A model generated the notes under the pieces. It saw only the letters and a program-made list of their open reading frames with translations. It was not told where the DNA came from and searched no databases. Both the position numbers and the translations under genes were made by a program. DNA of 64,000 nt from Basidiobolus meristosporus CBS 931.73 (Eukaryota > Basidiobolomycota > Basidiobolomycetes > Basidiobolales > Basidiobolaceae): contig MCFE01000265.1 in assembly GCA_002104905.1 (NCBI GenBank), forward strand, positions 1-64,000, written 5' to 3'. Shown here in pieces: positions 31,960-44,548 of this stretch; position 1 is the stretch's first letter; each line of letters begins with the position of its first letter.

Positions 31960-34761
31960 TTATACGGCGTTGTTAGCCAGAGTTGATTGACTTTCATGTA
32001 GCAATGAGAGGCGGGACATCTCAACCATAAAGTCTTCCATTTTTCTGTTCTTCTTCTTCATCGACTTGCCATGAGCAAGTCTATCAAAGGCCTCAGAGTT
32101 CGACAGGATCATGTACACCATGGCCATGACAACAAACACTCCGAACGAGAACAGCCAGATACGGACGACCGCAACAATACTGGTATGCTCGCCAGTGAAC
32201 CATCCCCAAATTGCAAAGCACGAGGCAAGGATATCAACTGCAAACACAGCACCAGCCAATTGCCAGGATGGGAGACTCTCGAAGAATGATTTGTTCAGAC
32301 GAGTGATGAAGATCAACCAATTCTCAGTCAAGGCAACTTCAAGGAACATCACTTCTTGCGCTCCACCGAAGTTCTCAATGATACCGTGACCAGGGACAAA
32401 GGTGGTGGTGAATACAATCCAGGTACCGACAGTGAGAATGATCGACATGACCAACGAGAGTGCCCACAGCTTGGGTAGGTTCCACTTGACTGGGGTAGCC
32501 GAGTAAGGAGCATTATCGTAGGCAACCATGAGAGTGGCTACATCGGCAAAGATGGCAAGGAACACAACGAGTTCGACATTGATTGTTTCGTTGAGAATGA
32601 CAATCGAGGTGGTCAAGAAGATCTCCAAGTGAAGGGACAGAGCAATACGGTACACGATGTAGGCGTACATACGATGGAAAATCTGGCGAGAAGTCTTGAT
32701 TGCATCGATGATCACTCCCAGTCCGGGGGCCAAGAACACAATATCGGCAGCACTACGAGCAGCATCACTAGCTCCTTCCACAGCAATACCGGTATCGGCC
32801 TTCTTGAGGGATGGTGCATCGTTCACACCATCACCGGTCATGGCAACAAGGTAGCCACGCTTCTGGAGGATGTCGACAGCATGATACTTGTGCTCAGGGA
32901 ACACCTCGGCAAATCCATCAGCTGCCTCAACAAAGTCGTAGAGTGCTGCTCCGGATAAGCCGCCCCTGCCAGATGCTCCTCCACCACCCATACCAAGTTC
33001 ATCAGCATTGTAGATATTGGTGCCCATTCTGAGTTGTCGTGCGGTTTCCTTGGCAATACCAACAGCATCACCGGTAAGCATCTTGACCTTGAGTCCGAGT
33101 TCCTGAGCAGTAGCAATAGTCTTTCCGGTATCATAACGAGGAGGATCGAACAGCGACAAGACACCAAGAATCTGCCATCCGTTAGCTGGAGTGTACCAAG
33201 CAATACCCAAACTTCTGAAGCCACGATCGGCGAACTCAGCAACAACTTCGTTGTACTTCTTAGCAAGATCAGGGTCCAGAGTACCTTCCCTTTGAACCAT
33301 GCGAAGCACAAATGGTGGGGCACCCTTGACTGCGACACACTTGTTGCCCTCAGGATCGACAACCTTGGCAACCACCATCTTGGACACAGGATCGAATGGC
33401 TGGAACTCAGTCATGCGGTACTCTCTCATTCTTCTCTTAGCGTTGGGGTACTTTCCGAGTGCCTTCACAACAGCCTTGTCAATGGCGTCCATGCCCTTCT
33501 TCTTGCGCGAGGCAGCCAAAGCGGAGACAAACAGCAGCATCTCCTCATCCACTCCATCCACACAGTAAGGATCGTGGAGGGTGAGCTTGTTCTGAGTCAG
33601 GGTGCCAGTCTTATCCGAGCACAAGATCTCCACACCAGCAAGTGATTCGATGGCAGTCAGCTTCTGAACAATAGCCTGCTTCTTAGCCAAGAAGGCCGCT
33701 CCAACAGCCATAGTGGTTGTGACCACTGCGGGAAGTCCGACTGGGACACCAACAACAGTGATGACCAAAGCATACTCCAACAGCTTGACAATTCCCAGCG
33801 AGCGATAGAATCCAGCACTCCAAATGATCAGAAGCCAGATGACCACAAGCACCAGCAGAACAGTTCCGATGTTGTTGATGACCTCAGTGAAATGGCCAAC
33901 TCCATTGGACTTTCCAGCAAGGGTAGCGGCTCTTCCCACGAAGGTATGTTTGCCAGTGGCAGTGACAACAGCATAACAGCTACCACGCTTGATGGCTGAG
34001 CTACTGAACAACTCATCACCAGGTCCCTTGGAGGCTGCCAATGACTCGCCAGTCAGCGCTGCTTGATCGACCTGGAGACGTGAGTCCTCACCAAGAATAC
34101 GAGCATCAGCTGGAACAATCGCACCATCCTCCACGAGAATGATGTCACCTGGAACGAGCGATGTAGCCTCCACCTGGCCTTCCTTTCCATCTCTGACCGC
34201 GATGGAGGAGAGTGCCAGTGTCTGCTTCAGCTGGTCAATGATGTTGCCAGCCTGGTATTCCTGGATGAACCCGACGAATGCATTCAGTGCCAGCAACCCA
34301 ATGATCACGCCAAGATCGACCCAATCTCTGAGACCTCCGGAAAGGCCCACAGCAGCCCACATCACATACTGAATGGGGCCGCAGAAGAACATGAAGAACT
34401 TGAGGATCTTGCTCTCACTCTCGATGTCGAGCTGGTTGAGTCCATACTTCTTACGACGGGTGTCAACCTCAGCCGAGGTCAATCCGACCCTTGGATCGGT
34501 CTGGAGTAGCTCCTCAGGTACGGCGGTTTCGACCAATTGGCCTTCCTCATCGACCTCTTCCATTACTTCACCATCATCACTCCAGCCATAGTCACTCATG
34601 ATCGAGATGGCAGCGGCGGATTGCTGGGTGAGCTTTTTGGAGAGCGGAGATGTGGGACTCAAGTTTCCGGATCCATTGTTCTCGTTGGCAAGCTCCGTTG
34701 ATTCAAATTGAATCCCAGCGGTATTATTGTTTGGTGTGTTTTCATCAGTTTTCTCTGACAT
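31960..34761 (-). CDS. Plasma-membrane H+-ATPase, array copy 4
   Basis: 933 aa, intact. It belongs to the copy 3-7 group, marked by [20 protein letters not shown] in the N-terminus, [10 protein letters not shown] in the actuator, [18 protein letters not shown] and [20 protein letters not shown]. Asp383 is the phosphorylation site and TGDGVND lies at 642-648. The loop before LYDF reads [12 protein letters not shown], differing from copy 5 by one Arg. The tail has [23 protein letters not shown], so Lys replaces the yeast Ser899 site and Leu the Thr912 site, while the Ser911 site stays. The N-terminal ~40 residues are specific to the copy. TATATATAA 83 nt upstream and a 5'UTR segment shared with copies 5 and 6. 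Confidence 0.96.
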   Translation of the reverse strand: MSEKTDENTPNNNTAGIQFESTELANENNGSGNLSPTSPLSKKLTQQSAAAISIMSDYGWSDDGEVMEEVDEEGQLVETAVPEELLQTDPRVGLTSAEVDTRRKKYGLNQLDIESESKILKFFMFFCGPIQYVMWAAVGLSGGLRDWVDLGVIIGLLALNAFVGFIQEYQAGNIIDQLKQTLALSSIAVRDGKEGQVEATSLVPGDIILVEDGAIVPADARILGEDSRLQVDQAALTGESLAASKGPGDELFSSSAIKRGSCYAVVTATGKHTFVGRAATLAGKSNGVGHFTEVINNIGTVLLVLVVIWLLIIWSAGFYRSLGIVKLLEYALVITVVGVPVGLPAVVTTTMAVGAAFLAKKQAIVQKLTAIESLAGVEILCSDKTGTLTQNKLTLHDPYCVDGVDEEMLLFVSALAASRKKKGMDAIDKAVVKALGKYPNAKRRMREYRMTEFQPFDPVSKMVVAKVVDPEGNKCVAVKGAPPFVLRMVQREGTLDPDLAKKYNEVVAEFADRGFRSLGIAWYTPANGWQILGVLSLFDPPRYDTGKTIATAQELGLKVKMLTGDAVGIAKETARQLRMGTNIYNADELGMGGGGASGRGGLSGAALYDFVEAADGFAEVFPEHKYHAVDILQKRGYLVAMTGDGVNDAPSLKKADTGIAVEGASDAARSAADIVFLAPGLGVIIDAIKTSRQIFHRMYAYIVYRIALSLHLEIFLTTSIVILNETINVELVVFLAIFADVATLMVAYDNAPYSATPVKWNLPKLWALSLVMSIILTVGTWIVFTTTFVPGHGIIENFGGAQEVMFLEVALTENWLIFITRLNKSFFESLPSWQLAGAVFAVDILASCFAIWGWFTGEHTSIVAVVRIWLFSFGVFVVMAMVYMILSNSEAFDRLAHGKSMKKKNRKMEDFMVEMSRLSLLHESQSTLANNAV

Positions 34762-34843
34762 CTTGTACTAGTGTATTAGGTGTAAGTAGTCTATGAGAAT
34801 CAATGTACAAATGCTTTACTGATGTACAGACCTTCTTCGCGCA

Positions 34844-34852
34844 TTATATATA
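34844..34852 (-). promoter_or_regulatory. TATA box of pump copy 4
   Basis: TATATATAA on the minus strand, 83 nt upstream of ATG 34761. Confidence 0.6.
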
Positions 34853-34935
34853 CCTACACTTTCACCTGAGTTCCAATCGATCCATTTTATCGCTTGATCT
34901 AATGCGCATCGTGGCCATAACATCCCGGTTTTGCA

Positions 34936-34955
34936 CGATTCCGGAAAATCGATTT
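34936..34955. promoter_or_regulatory. Shared upstream element (copy 4)
   Basis: CGATTCCGGAAAATCGATTT, 175 nt upstream of ATG 34761. Copy 5 has CGATTTCGGATAATCGATTT at 38837-38856, about 180 nt upstream of its ATG, and copy 3 a shorter form at 30850-30865. The surrounding spacers are otherwise largely different, so this is a candidate conserved regulatory site. It contains the near-palindrome CGATT...AATCG. Confidence 0.5.
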
Positions 34956-35859
34956 ACACTGATCAGTTGACAAGATTTCCTGGTTGAGACTAATTTCCAA
35001 ATCCGAGCACCGCTAGATTTGGTCACTAGAGTATTACATCATGCGCTGTATTTGTTCATGGTGTTCCTATATTTACCGAAGGTTCCCTATTGCGCGTAGA
35101 TATTTAGGACGATTTCGAAGTGTATATGTTGAATGTTTAAACAATTTTGGATAGCATTTTATAATCTTAATTTCTGTAAGCTAACTGGGCGCCCACTGAT
35201 GACTTGGACATCATGCTTCGTTCACTTCTTTTACAAACCGGCTACTATCGTATAAAAGAATGTATCCATTGCACACTAATAGGCGGCTTGGTAAAGACTG
35301 TGTTCTTGATGACCTGATGTTAAGATTCACAATTGCAATCATAACACCTACAGTGGTAGTGGCTTCTAGTAATCCTCGGATAATTGTTTAATCGCATGTT
35401 AAGTCCAATGGATAACGCTTATTGACGTTGGCCAGTTTCAATAATTTACCGGAAATCCCTAATTTGACCATGGCACCTGTGGCCAATCGATAGCCAAACT
35501 TGTCAATGTCAAACTCAGTATCACAGACCAGAGGTAAAATAAATCCTTACATTAGATAGGGTTATCAAATGTGGAATTATCGGATCAGACTGGAAATAAG
35601 CCACGGAGCGCGAAAGGGTTACCACACGCGTAAAATCCATTCATTGCTATGGTTGGCTGTTTCCAATATTCTCTACAAACCGTACAGAAGCTATTCACTG
35701 TTGCTCAAAATTACTGGCACCTAATTAAAGATCATCATGAACACACTAAAAATCTGAATATTATCAATTTGTAGTTTATATATTATGATAACGAGTGGTC
35801 CAATTTACAAGTTTTGCTAGGATGGATTCTATAATGAAAGTAATAGACGGGTGGTGATT

Positions 35860-38658
35860 TTAACTAGATTTTGAGGCAAGTGGCATGCTCTCATGTTGGT
35901 TAGAAAGACGTGCCATCTCAATCATAAGGTCTTCCATTTTTCTGTTCTTCTTCTTCATCGACTTGCCGTGAGCAAGTCTATCGAAGGCCTCGGAGTTTGA
36001 CAGAATCATGTACACCATGGCCATGACAACAAACACTCCGAACGAGAACAGCCAGATACGGACGACCGCAACAATACTGGTATGCTCGCCAGTGAACCAT
36101 CCCCAAATTGCAAAGCACGAGGCAAGAATATCAACTGCAAACACAGCACCAGCCAATTGCCAGGATGGGAGACTCTCGAAGAATGATTTGTTCAGACGAG
36201 TGATGAAGATCAACCAATTCTCAGTCAAGGCAACTTCAAGGAACATCACTTCTTGCGCTCCACCGAAGTTCTCAATGATACCGTGACCAGGGACAAAAGT
36301 GGTGGTGAATACGATCCAGGTACCGACAGTGAGAATGATCGACATGACCAACGAGAGTGCCCACAGCTTGGGTAGGTTCCACTTGACTGGGGTAGCCGAG
36401 TAAGGAGCATTATCGTAGGCAACCATGAGAGTGGCTACATCGGCAAAGATGGCAAGGAACACAACAAGTTCGACATTGATTGTTTCGTTGAGAATGACAA
36501 TCGAGGTGGTCAAGAAGATCTCCAAGTGAAGGGACAGAGCAATACGGTACACGATATAGGCGTACATACGATGGAAAATCTGGCGAGAAGTCTTGATAGC
36601 ATCGATGATCACTCCCAGTCCGGGGGCCAAGAACACAATATCGGCAGCGCTACGAGCAGCATCACTAGCTCCTTCCACAGCAATACCGGTATCGGCCTTC
36701 TTGAGGGATGGTGCATCGTTCACACCATCACCGGTCATGGCAACAAGGTAGCCACGCTTCTGGAGGATGTCGACAGCATGATACTTGTGCTCAGGGAACA
36801 CCTCGGCAAATCCATCAGCTGCCTCAACAAAGTCGTAGAGTGCTGCTCCGGATAAGCCGCCCTTGCCAGATGCTCCTCCACCACCCATACCAAGTTCATC
36901 AGCATTGTAGATATTGGTGCCCATTCTGAGTTGTCGTGCGGTTTCCTTGGCAATACCAACAGCATCACCGGTAAGCATCTTGACCTTGAGTCCGAGTTCC
37001 TGAGCAGTAGCAATAGTCTTTCCGGTATCATAACGAGGAGGATCGAACAGCGACAAGACACCAAGAATCTGCCATCCGTTAGCTGGAGTGTACCAAGCAA
37101 TACCCAAACTTCTGAAGCCACGATCGGCGAACTCAGCAACAACTTCGTTGTACTTCTTGGCAAGATCAGGGTCCAGAGTACCTTCCCTTTGAACCATGCG
37201 AAGCACAAATGGTGGGGCACCCTTGACTGCGACACACTTGTTGCCCTCAGGATCGACAACCTTGGCAACCACCATCTTGGACACAGGATCGAATGGCTGG
37301 AACTCAGTCATGCGGTACTCTCTCATTCTTCTCTTAGCGTTGGGGTACTTTCCGAGTGCCTTCACAACAGCCTTGTCAATGGCGTCCATGCCCTTCTTCT
37401 TGCGCGAGGCAGCCAAAGCGGAGACAAATAGCAGCATCTCCTCATCCACTCCATCCACACAGTAAGGATCGTGGAGGGTGAGCTTGTTCTGAGTCAGGGT
37501 ACCAGTCTTATCCGAGCACAAGATCTCCACACCAGCAAGTGATTCGATGGCAGTCAGCTTCTGAACAATAGCCTGCTTCTTAGCCAAGAAGGCAGCTCCA
37601 ACAGCCATAGTGGTTGTGACCACTGCGGGAAGTCCGACTGGGACACCAACAACAGTGATGACCAAAGCATACTCCAAGAGCTTGACAATTCCCAGCGAGC
37701 GATAGAATCCAGCACTCCAAATGATCAGAAGCCAGATGACCACAAGCACCAGCAGAACAGTTCCGATGTTGTTGATGACCTCAGTGAAATGGCCAACTCC
37801 ATTGGACTTTCCAGCAAGGGTAGCGGCTCTTCCCACGAAGGTATGTTTGCCAGTGGCAGTGACAACAGCATAACAGCTACCACGCTTGATGGCTGAGCTA
37901 CTGAACAACTCATCACCAGGTCCCTTGGAGGCTGCCAATGACTCGCCAGTCAGCGCTGCTTGATCGACCTGGAGACGTGAGTCCTCACCAAGAATACGAG
38001 CATCAGCTGGAACAATCGCACCATCCTCCACGAGAATGATGTCACCTGGAACGAGCGATGTAGCCTCCACCTGGCCTTCCTTTCCGTCTCTGACCGCGAT
38101 GGCGGAGAGTGCCAATGTCTGCTTCAGCTGGTCAATGATGTTGCCAGCCTGGTATTCCTGGATGAACCCGACGAATGCATTCAGTGCCAGCAACCCAATG
38201 ATCACACCAAGATCGACCCAATCTCTGAGACCTCCGGAAAGGCCCACAGCAGCCCACATCACATACTGAATGGGGCCGCAGAAGAACATGAAGAACTTGA
38301 GGATCTTGCTCTCACTCTCGATGTCGAGCTGGTTGAGCCCATACTTCTTACGACGGGTGTCAACCTCAGCCGAGGTCAATCCGACCCTTGGATCAGTCTG
38401 GAGTAGCTCCTCAGGCACGGCGGTTTCGACCAATTGGCCTTCCTCATCGACCTCTTCCATTACTTCACCATCATCACTCCAGCCATAGTCACTCATGATC
38501 GAGATGGCAGCGGCGGATTGCTGGGTGAGCTTTTTGGAGAGCGGAGAGGTGGGACTCAAGTTTCCAGCTCCATTGTTCTCATTAACCGGCTCCACTGCAT
38601 TAAACTGGACTCCAGCGGCGTTGTTATTCGGTGTATATTCGTCAGTCTTCTCTGACAT
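35860..38658 (-). CDS. Plasma-membrane H+-ATPase, array copy 5
   Basis: 932 aa from ATG 38658. The open frame continues two codons further to a TTG, which is not a plausible start because all sibling copies begin MSE. Asp383 site; TGDGVND at 642-648. The core is almost identical to copy 4. The N-terminus reads [20 protein letters not shown] and the tail [19 protein letters not shown], so the Ser911-equivalent Ser is kept, Thr912 is Asn and Ser899 is Lys. The promoter resembles that of copy 4: TATA at 86 nt, the CGATTTCGGATAATCG element about 180 nt upstream and the GTAGTCTATGGA 5'UTR segment 25 nt before the ATG. Copies 4 and 5 are therefore a recent duplication pair that includes regulatory DNA. 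Confidence 0.96.
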   Translation of the reverse strand: MSEKTDEYTPNNNAAGVQFNAVEPVNENNGAGNLSPTSPLSKKLTQQSAAAISIMSDYGWSDDGEVMEEVDEEGQLVETAVPEELLQTDPRVGLTSAEVDTRRKKYGLNQLDIESESKILKFFMFFCGPIQYVMWAAVGLSGGLRDWVDLGVIIGLLALNAFVGFIQEYQAGNIIDQLKQTLALSAIAVRDGKEGQVEATSLVPGDIILVEDGAIVPADARILGEDSRLQVDQAALTGESLAASKGPGDELFSSSAIKRGSCYAVVTATGKHTFVGRAATLAGKSNGVGHFTEVINNIGTVLLVLVVIWLLIIWSAGFYRSLGIVKLLEYALVITVVGVPVGLPAVVTTTMAVGAAFLAKKQAIVQKLTAIESLAGVEILCSDKTGTLTQNKLTLHDPYCVDGVDEEMLLFVSALAASRKKKGMDAIDKAVVKALGKYPNAKRRMREYRMTEFQPFDPVSKMVVAKVVDPEGNKCVAVKGAPPFVLRMVQREGTLDPDLAKKYNEVVAEFADRGFRSLGIAWYTPANGWQILGVLSLFDPPRYDTGKTIATAQELGLKVKMLTGDAVGIAKETARQLRMGTNIYNADELGMGGGGASGKGGLSGAALYDFVEAADGFAEVFPEHKYHAVDILQKRGYLVAMTGDGVNDAPSLKKADTGIAVEGASDAARSAADIVFLAPGLGVIIDAIKTSRQIFHRMYAYIVYRIALSLHLEIFLTTSIVILNETINVELVVFLAIFADVATLMVAYDNAPYSATPVKWNLPKLWALSLVMSIILTVGTWIVFTTTFVPGHGIIENFGGAQEVMFLEVALTENWLIFITRLNKSFFESLPSWQLAGAVFAVDILASCFAIWGWFTGEHTSIVAVVRIWLFSFGVFVVMAMVYMILSNSEAFDRLAHGKSMKKKNRKMEDLMIEMARLSNQHESMPLASKSS

Positions 38659-38743
38659 TATCAACTAGTCAATTAGTAATATGTAGTCTATGGATATGAA
38701 TTTCTAAATAATTGAATGATGTTTGGTGTCTACCGATCCACCA

Positions 38744-38750
38744 TTTTATA
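38744..38750 (-). promoter_or_regulatory. TATA box of pump copy 5
   Basis: TATAAAA on the minus strand, 86 nt upstream of ATG 38658. Confidence 0.55.
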
Positions 38751-38836
38751 CTCTCGTTATACTTACTGCCCTCTGATAAATCTATTGACTTTCTTAAAGC
38801 GTAATACTTAATGGCCAATACATCGTTGCAGCAGCG

Positions 38837-38857
38837 CGATTTCGGATAATCGATTTT
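38837..38857. promoter_or_regulatory. Shared upstream element (copy 5)
   Basis: CGATTTCGGATAATCGATTT, the counterpart of 34936-34955 upstream of copy 4. Both are preceded at some distance by a TGGCCA-TA-CATC block, which supports common descent of the two promoters. Confidence 0.5.
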
Positions 38858-39622
38858 CATTGAGCATTTGAGAAAATTTCCAAATTAGATTGGATTCCAA
38901 ACCAGGCTTGAAGAATTTGGTTAATGGATTAAGGAAACATCACGAACCATGTAACATGCACTCGATATATATATGATCTCCCTAATTCCTCCGAGAGCTT
39001 CCTTATATTGTTGATAACACTGCTGATAGAGAGATGCTTATAGTAAGAATTGACAATTTGGGATGCTATCGTTGATCATCTTAATTTGACTCAACGTGTT
39101 CATGCACTGCTTAAAATTCGGTATCAGGTAAGGTAGAGGCCAAATCTTAAATCTTTGCTACTCCATCAAAACATTCGTATAGAACGGCAGATAGTTTAAT
39201 CGTGGACTTCGCGAAATATGTTTTAGCGATTGGTGAAATTCGAGTAATAAATCATTTTTCACCAAGGACTATTTGAAATACGGAGATCTGTGTCCACATG
39301 GCTTCATGATTTTTTTTCGATTATTGCGCGAGGCAATCTTTTTAGGGAAACTAGGTAGGCAATACACTAAATAGTTTGGCTAGTCGAAGCGATATCATGT
39401 GGTGATATTTACCTACATGTATATCCACCAAGGAATAATCGTTCCTGAGCAGTTGGCTGAGAAATATATTCAGCGAATGTTCAACTTGGTGGATTTGCGG
39501 AATATCCTATTCGCATTATCACATTATATATTTGATTAATCGCGCAATTTAATGTTGAGTCGGTACAAACAATATACAGAAGAATGGAAGTAAATATATG
39601 TCTAAGATAAGGAAACAGTATT

Positions 39623-42415
39623 CTAGTTTTTCGCCAACATATGCTGGTCTTCATGTTTGTTAGATAGACGCGCCATCTCGACCATTAAATTCTCCATGTT
39701 TCTGTTCTTCTTCTTCATCGACTTTCCATGAGCGAGCCTATCGAATGCTTCTGAATTGGACAGCATCATGTATACCATAGCCATAACGACAAATATTCCG
39801 AATGAATACAGCCAGATACGAATAACTGCAACAATGCTAGTATTCTGTCCACTGAACCATCCCCAAATTGCAAAGCACGATGCAAGGATATCAACCGCCA
39901 ACACGGCACCGGTCAATTGCCATGACGGCCAGCTCTCGAAGAATGATTTGTTCAGACGAGTGATGAAAATCAACCAATTCTCAGTCAAGGCAACTTCAAG
40001 GAACATCACTTCCTGTGCTCCACCGAAGTTCTCGATGACACCATGACCAGGGACAAAAGTGGTGGTGAAGATGATCCAGGTACCGACAGTGAGAATGATG
40101 GCCATAACAAGTGAGAGTGCCCACAGCTTGGGTAGATTCCACTTGACTGGGGTAGCCGAGTAAGGAGCATTATCGTAGGCAACCATGAGAGTGGCTACAT
40201 CGGCAAAGATGGCAAGGAACACAACCAGTTCGACATTGATTGTTTCGTTGAGAATGACAATCGAGGTGGTCAAGAAGATCTCCAAGTGAAGGGACAGAGC
40301 AATACGGTACACGATATAGGCGTACATACGATGGAAAATCTGGCGAGAAGTCTTGATAGCATCGATGATCACTCCCAATCCGGGGGCCAAGAACACAATA
40401 TCGGCAGCGCTACGAGCAGCATCACTAGCTCCTTCCACAGCAATACCGGTATCGGCCTTCTTGAGGGATGGTGCATCGTTCACACCATCACCGGTCATGG
40501 CAACAAGGTAGCCACGCTTCTGGAGGATGTCGACAGCATGATACTTGTGCTCAGGGAACACCTCGGCAAATCCATCAGCTGCCTCTACAAAGTCGTACAA
40601 CTCTGCTCCAGTCATACCACCCTTTCCCGATGCTCCTCCACCGCCCATACCAAGTTCTTCGGCATTATAAATGTTAGTACCCATTCGAAGTTGTCTTGCG
40701 GTTTCCTTGGCAATACCAACAGCATCGCCGGTAAGCATCTTCACTTTGAGTCCGAGTTCCTGAGCAGTAGCAATAGTCTTTCCGGTATCATAACGAGGAG
40801 GATCGAACAGTGACAGGACACCAAGAATCTGCCATCCGTTAGCTGGAGTGTACCAAGCAATACCCAAACTTCTGAAGCCACGATCGGCAAACTCAGCAAC
40901 AACTTCGTTGTACTTCTTAGCAAGATCGGGGTCAATAGAACCTTCCTTTTGCACCATTCGAAGCACAAATGGTGGGGCACCCTTGACTGCGACACACTTG
41001 TTGCCCTCAGGATCGACAACCTTGGCAACCACCATCTTGGACACAGGATCGAATGGCTGGAACTCAGTCATGCGGTACTCTCTCATTCTTCTCTTAGCGT
41101 TGGGGTACTTTCCGAGTGCCTTCACAACAGCCTTGTCAATGGCGTCCATGCCCTTCTTCTTGCGCGAGGCAGCCAAAGCGGAGACAAACAGCAGCATCTC
41201 CTCATCCACTCCATCCACACAGTAAGGATCGTGGAGGGTGAGCTTGTTCTGAGTCAGGGTGCCAGTCTTATCCGAGCACAAGATCTCCACACCAGCAAGT
41301 GATTCGATGGCAGTCAGCTTCTGAACAATAGCCTGCTTCTTAGCCAAGAAGGCAGCTCCAACAGCCATAGTGGTTGTGACCACTGCGGGAAGTCCGACTG
41401 GAACTCCAACGACAGTGATGATCAAAGCATACTCCAACAGCTTGACAATTCCCAGCGAGCGATAGAATCCAGCACTCCAAATGATCAGCAACCACAAAAT
41501 GACCAGCACCAGCAGAACAGTTCCGATGTTGTTGATGACCTCAGTGAAATGGCCAACTCCATTGGACTTTCCAGCAAGGGTAGCGGCTCTTCCCACGAAG
41601 GTATGTTTGCCAGTGGCAGTGACAACAGCATAACAGCTACCACGCTTGATGGCTGAGCTACTGAACAACTCATCACCAGGTCCCTTGGAGGCTGCCAATG
41701 ACTCGCCAGTCAGCGCTGCTTGATCGACCTGGAGACGTGAGTCCTCACCAAGAATACGAGCATCAGCTGGAACAATCGCACCATCCTCCACGAGAATGAT
41801 GTCACCTGGAACGAGCGATGTAGCCTCCACCTGGCCTTCCTTTCCATCTCTGACCGCGATGGAGGAGAGTGCCAGTGTCTGCTTCAGCTGGTCAATGATG
41901 TTGCCAGCCTGGTATTCCTGGATGAACCCGACGAATGCATTCAGTGCCAGCAACCCAATGATCACACCAAGATCGACCCAATCTCTGAGACCTCCTGCAA
42001 GACCAACGGCGGCCCACATCACGTACTGAATGGGGCCGCAGAAGAACATGAAGAACTTGAGGATCTTGCTCTCACTCTCGATGTCGAGCTGGTTGAGCCC
42101 ATACTTCTTACGACGGGTGTCAACCTCAGCCGAGGTCAATCCGACCCTTGGATCGGTCTGGAGTAGCTCCTCAGGCACGGCAGTTTCGACCAATTGGCCT
42201 TCCTCATCGACCTCTTCCATTACTTCACCATCATCACTCCAGCCATAGTCACTCATGATCGAGATTGCCGCCGCGGATTGCTGGGTGAGTTTCTTGGAGA
42301 GTAAGGATGAAGGAATAATGTTTACAGCTTCAGCATTCTCATTTACAGGCTCCACTGCATTAAACTGAACTCCAGCCATATTGTTCAGTGTGCTTTCGTC
42401 AGTTTTTTCTGACAT
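39623..42415 (-). CDS. Plasma-membrane H+-ATPase, array copy 6
   Basis: 930 aa, intact, Asp382 site, TGDGVND at 641-647. It is a mosaic: residues ~45-760 follow the copy 3-7 type, but the last membrane segments ([40 protein letters not shown]) carry features nearer copy 1, and the first ~40 residues ([12 protein letters not shown]) are unique. The loop reads [20 protein letters not shown], as in copy 7. The tail is [19 protein letters not shown], with the Ser911-equivalent Ser present, Asn at the Ser899 and Thr912 sites, and the usual MED changed to MEN. TATAAAA 65 nt upstream. The largest spacer of the array (2.1 kb, with a pump relic) lies on its promoter side. Confidence 0.96.
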   Translation of the reverse strand: MSEKTDESTLNNMAGVQFNAVEPVNENAEAVNIIPSSLLSKKLTQQSAAAISIMSDYGWSDDGEVMEEVDEEGQLVETAVPEELLQTDPRVGLTSAEVDTRRKKYGLNQLDIESESKILKFFMFFCGPIQYVMWAAVGLAGGLRDWVDLGVIIGLLALNAFVGFIQEYQAGNIIDQLKQTLALSSIAVRDGKEGQVEATSLVPGDIILVEDGAIVPADARILGEDSRLQVDQAALTGESLAASKGPGDELFSSSAIKRGSCYAVVTATGKHTFVGRAATLAGKSNGVGHFTEVINNIGTVLLVLVILWLLIIWSAGFYRSLGIVKLLEYALIITVVGVPVGLPAVVTTTMAVGAAFLAKKQAIVQKLTAIESLAGVEILCSDKTGTLTQNKLTLHDPYCVDGVDEEMLLFVSALAASRKKKGMDAIDKAVVKALGKYPNAKRRMREYRMTEFQPFDPVSKMVVAKVVDPEGNKCVAVKGAPPFVLRMVQKEGSIDPDLAKKYNEVVAEFADRGFRSLGIAWYTPANGWQILGVLSLFDPPRYDTGKTIATAQELGLKVKMLTGDAVGIAKETARQLRMGTNIYNAEELGMGGGGASGKGGMTGAELYDFVEAADGFAEVFPEHKYHAVDILQKRGYLVAMTGDGVNDAPSLKKADTGIAVEGASDAARSAADIVFLAPGLGVIIDAIKTSRQIFHRMYAYIVYRIALSLHLEIFLTTSIVILNETINVELVVFLAIFADVATLMVAYDNAPYSATPVKWNLPKLWALSLVMAIILTVGTWIIFTTTFVPGHGVIENFGGAQEVMFLEVALTENWLIFITRLNKSFFESWPSWQLTGAVLAVDILASCFAIWGWFSGQNTSIVAVIRIWLYSFGIFVVMAMVYMMLSNSEAFDRLAHGKSMKKKNRNMENLMVEMARLSNKHEDQHMLAKN

Positions 42416-42479
42416 GTGTTTAGTAGTCTATGAGATTTAGTGTATAGATATAAGATGTAAAGGGCCTTCTTAACCTCGC

Positions 42480-42486
42480 TTTTATA
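42480..42486 (-). promoter_or_regulatory. TATA box of pump copy 6
   Basis: TATAAAA on the minus strand, 65 nt upstream of ATG 42415. Confidence 0.55.
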
Positions 42487-43657
42487 CATTCGAAGTTCAA
42501 GTTTCTCTTAATTTATTATATTACATCCTCATTCCGTAGTATTTCCATGCGGCTACTACTTCTGTTGTTTCGTATGATGTTAGGTGGTCAAATAACATTC
42601 ATCACCAGTGATTCTTTCCTCAATTGTGAAGTTGATTCAAAAGGAGTATATATTGATATATCGTAACTGAATACTCTGGCTTATTAATCACGAACCATGT
42701 CTTATATACTAGATTCGTCAATGGTTTTCCCGTTTCCACTGTCGAGTATCATTCTTAACGGTGGTAAAGTATATTTATACATAGCTAATCTATTTTGTGT
42801 GTGTGGCGCGTCAATAAGCTCACCGTTTTGCTCCATCAGCTGGGCCATTTCAGCGGGGGCTTATCAAAGTATTATGAAAATACTGTAATAACTGGATATC
42901 ATACATCGAGTTTTTCATCCATATCTTGATATTAATTATGACTCTCAGCGCACAGATATCTCCTCCGATAAGAAACTTGAAAGCCAATAGATGGAATTTA
43001 GCCTCGAGGATTTAAAGTTCTCCTTTTTGGCTATGGCATTGCCAAATTAGGAATAGGAGTCGTGTGCTACCCATCATACCCGTAAATGGCGATCTTTAAA
43101 AGAATATAATGATCAACGTCATTTTATCCCGGGATTTTCCTAATTGTATTCCCGAAACCAACTATGTGGTAACCCGAGATCGCGTGGCTACTATTAGTCT
43201 GATGAGAACAGTAAATCTGGAGTAAAGTATTCCCCGCCACGTGGATATGTCTCAGTACTTATCCATAGAGAATGATTCGTGCGAAGTCTAACCTATTCAG
43301 CATACAACAATGAAACCAGAGAGAGTAAAAGTCATTAGAAATACACAAAATATAGTGATTTCTAATTTCATTCGGGATGGTTGCTTTATTTGCAAACAAT
43401 AGGCGATGCTATGTATCTTTGAAGAGAATCCAATGGGGAATAGTTCATAGGATCTACATCAGCGAAGCTGCGGAAACAAATGGTCAACAAACTCATTTAT
43501 TGTGAAACAACGATTTATCGTCTATATTGGCTTACAGGATTGAAACAGTATATTTTGGAAAAATAAAGATTAATCAAATTTATAGCTAATCTAAATATCT
43601 AAAATGTACACTCTAAGAGAAAGAAAGCTACTCAGTGCATCAAAGACCGGAAAAGGT

Positions 43658-43759
43658 TCACTCCTTAGAATTCACCATCTGAGTACTGGCGTGTAGGTTG
43701 CATAGACGCGCCATCTCAGCCATCAAGTCCTCTATGCCTCTTTTCTTATTCATCGGCTT
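43658..43759 (-). pseudogene. C-terminal relic of a deleted pump gene
   Basis: On the minus strand it reads KPMNKKRGIEDLMAEMARLC, then NLHASTQMVNSKE and a stop. This is the regulatory tail of the array pumps ([21 protein letters not shown] in copy 5), with the phospho-Ser replaced by Cys. The upstream coding sequence is missing apart from a few bases, so a full unit was deleted here. It is a tenth pump locus between copies 6 and 7. Confidence 0.85.
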
Positions 43760-44548
43760 AGCAGCTCGCCTCAAGCCTATGTATATGTGACATAGTATCG
43801 TCAATCCTTGCCCTTAAATTTAGTCGATTAAAGTCGAAATGGAAATGTGGAATAGCGTTTTTACCGATCCAAGAGGCTCGCTGCCATGATATTGATTTCA
43901 TCACTCACCCAATATGTGCAATTCGCACTATCAATTCCGAAAATCACCGTACTTGGAATATCTGGTACTACTTGTATTGCGCGCATTCGCTCCTCAAGTA
44001 TCGTTCAATTTTTATTTCCCTTTGCTTGCAAATACTGCGAACATGCTACGCGTGTTCAATGGTATCTTACTGAGTGGGATAATGGAATTAGAAAGTAGCG
44101 GACATTGAGACAATAGCAAAGAAGGGTTTTGAAGTATGGATTTTCAATTACTATGAAGACCTTTTACATCATTAACCTTACTGTGGAGTTTAGGCAAATT
44201 TATTAACAGTGATCGCTTACATTGTGACGCAAATGCCGTTTTGATAACAACCGTAATTTGTTTGTACAAATGACCAAAATAATAATCGGACGCGAATCCA
44301 AATTGTTCAAAATTGAATTCAGCTGGTCCGTTAATCCTGCCGAAATTCAAAGTACTTTCAACTCCAATAAGCCTTTAGGAATATCAGAGATACATATCGC
44401 TCCTGATAGCTGGTTTCTTGAGTGCGACTGGTTGCCATCGACACCTCGTAAGTAATATCTTTACTAGAACTAAAATAGAATGTGTATGTATATATCTAAA
44501 GCTCATTGGGGTCACTATGCTATTAATCAGGGTATGAAATTAATTCTT

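Larger units (their letters stand above)
34762..35859. other. Spacer between pump copies 4 and 5 (1098 bp)
   Basis: Copy-4 promoter elements at its left end. The rest shows no gene or repeat that I recognise. Confidence 0.5.
38659..39622. other. Spacer between pump copies 5 and 6 (964 bp)
   Basis: Copy-5 promoter on the left; no gene or recognised repeat in the remainder. Confidence 0.5.
42416..44548. other. Spacer between pump copies 6 and 7 (2133 bp)
   Basis: Contains the copy-6 promoter and the C-terminal relic of a lost pump at 43658-43759. The DNA between 43760 and 44548 shows no further pump similarity by eye and no gene. Confidence 0.5.

Noticed and set aside
38659-38664. Two extra codons before pump copy 5
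   Set aside because: They begin at TTG, while the ATG at 38658 gives the family start MSEK.
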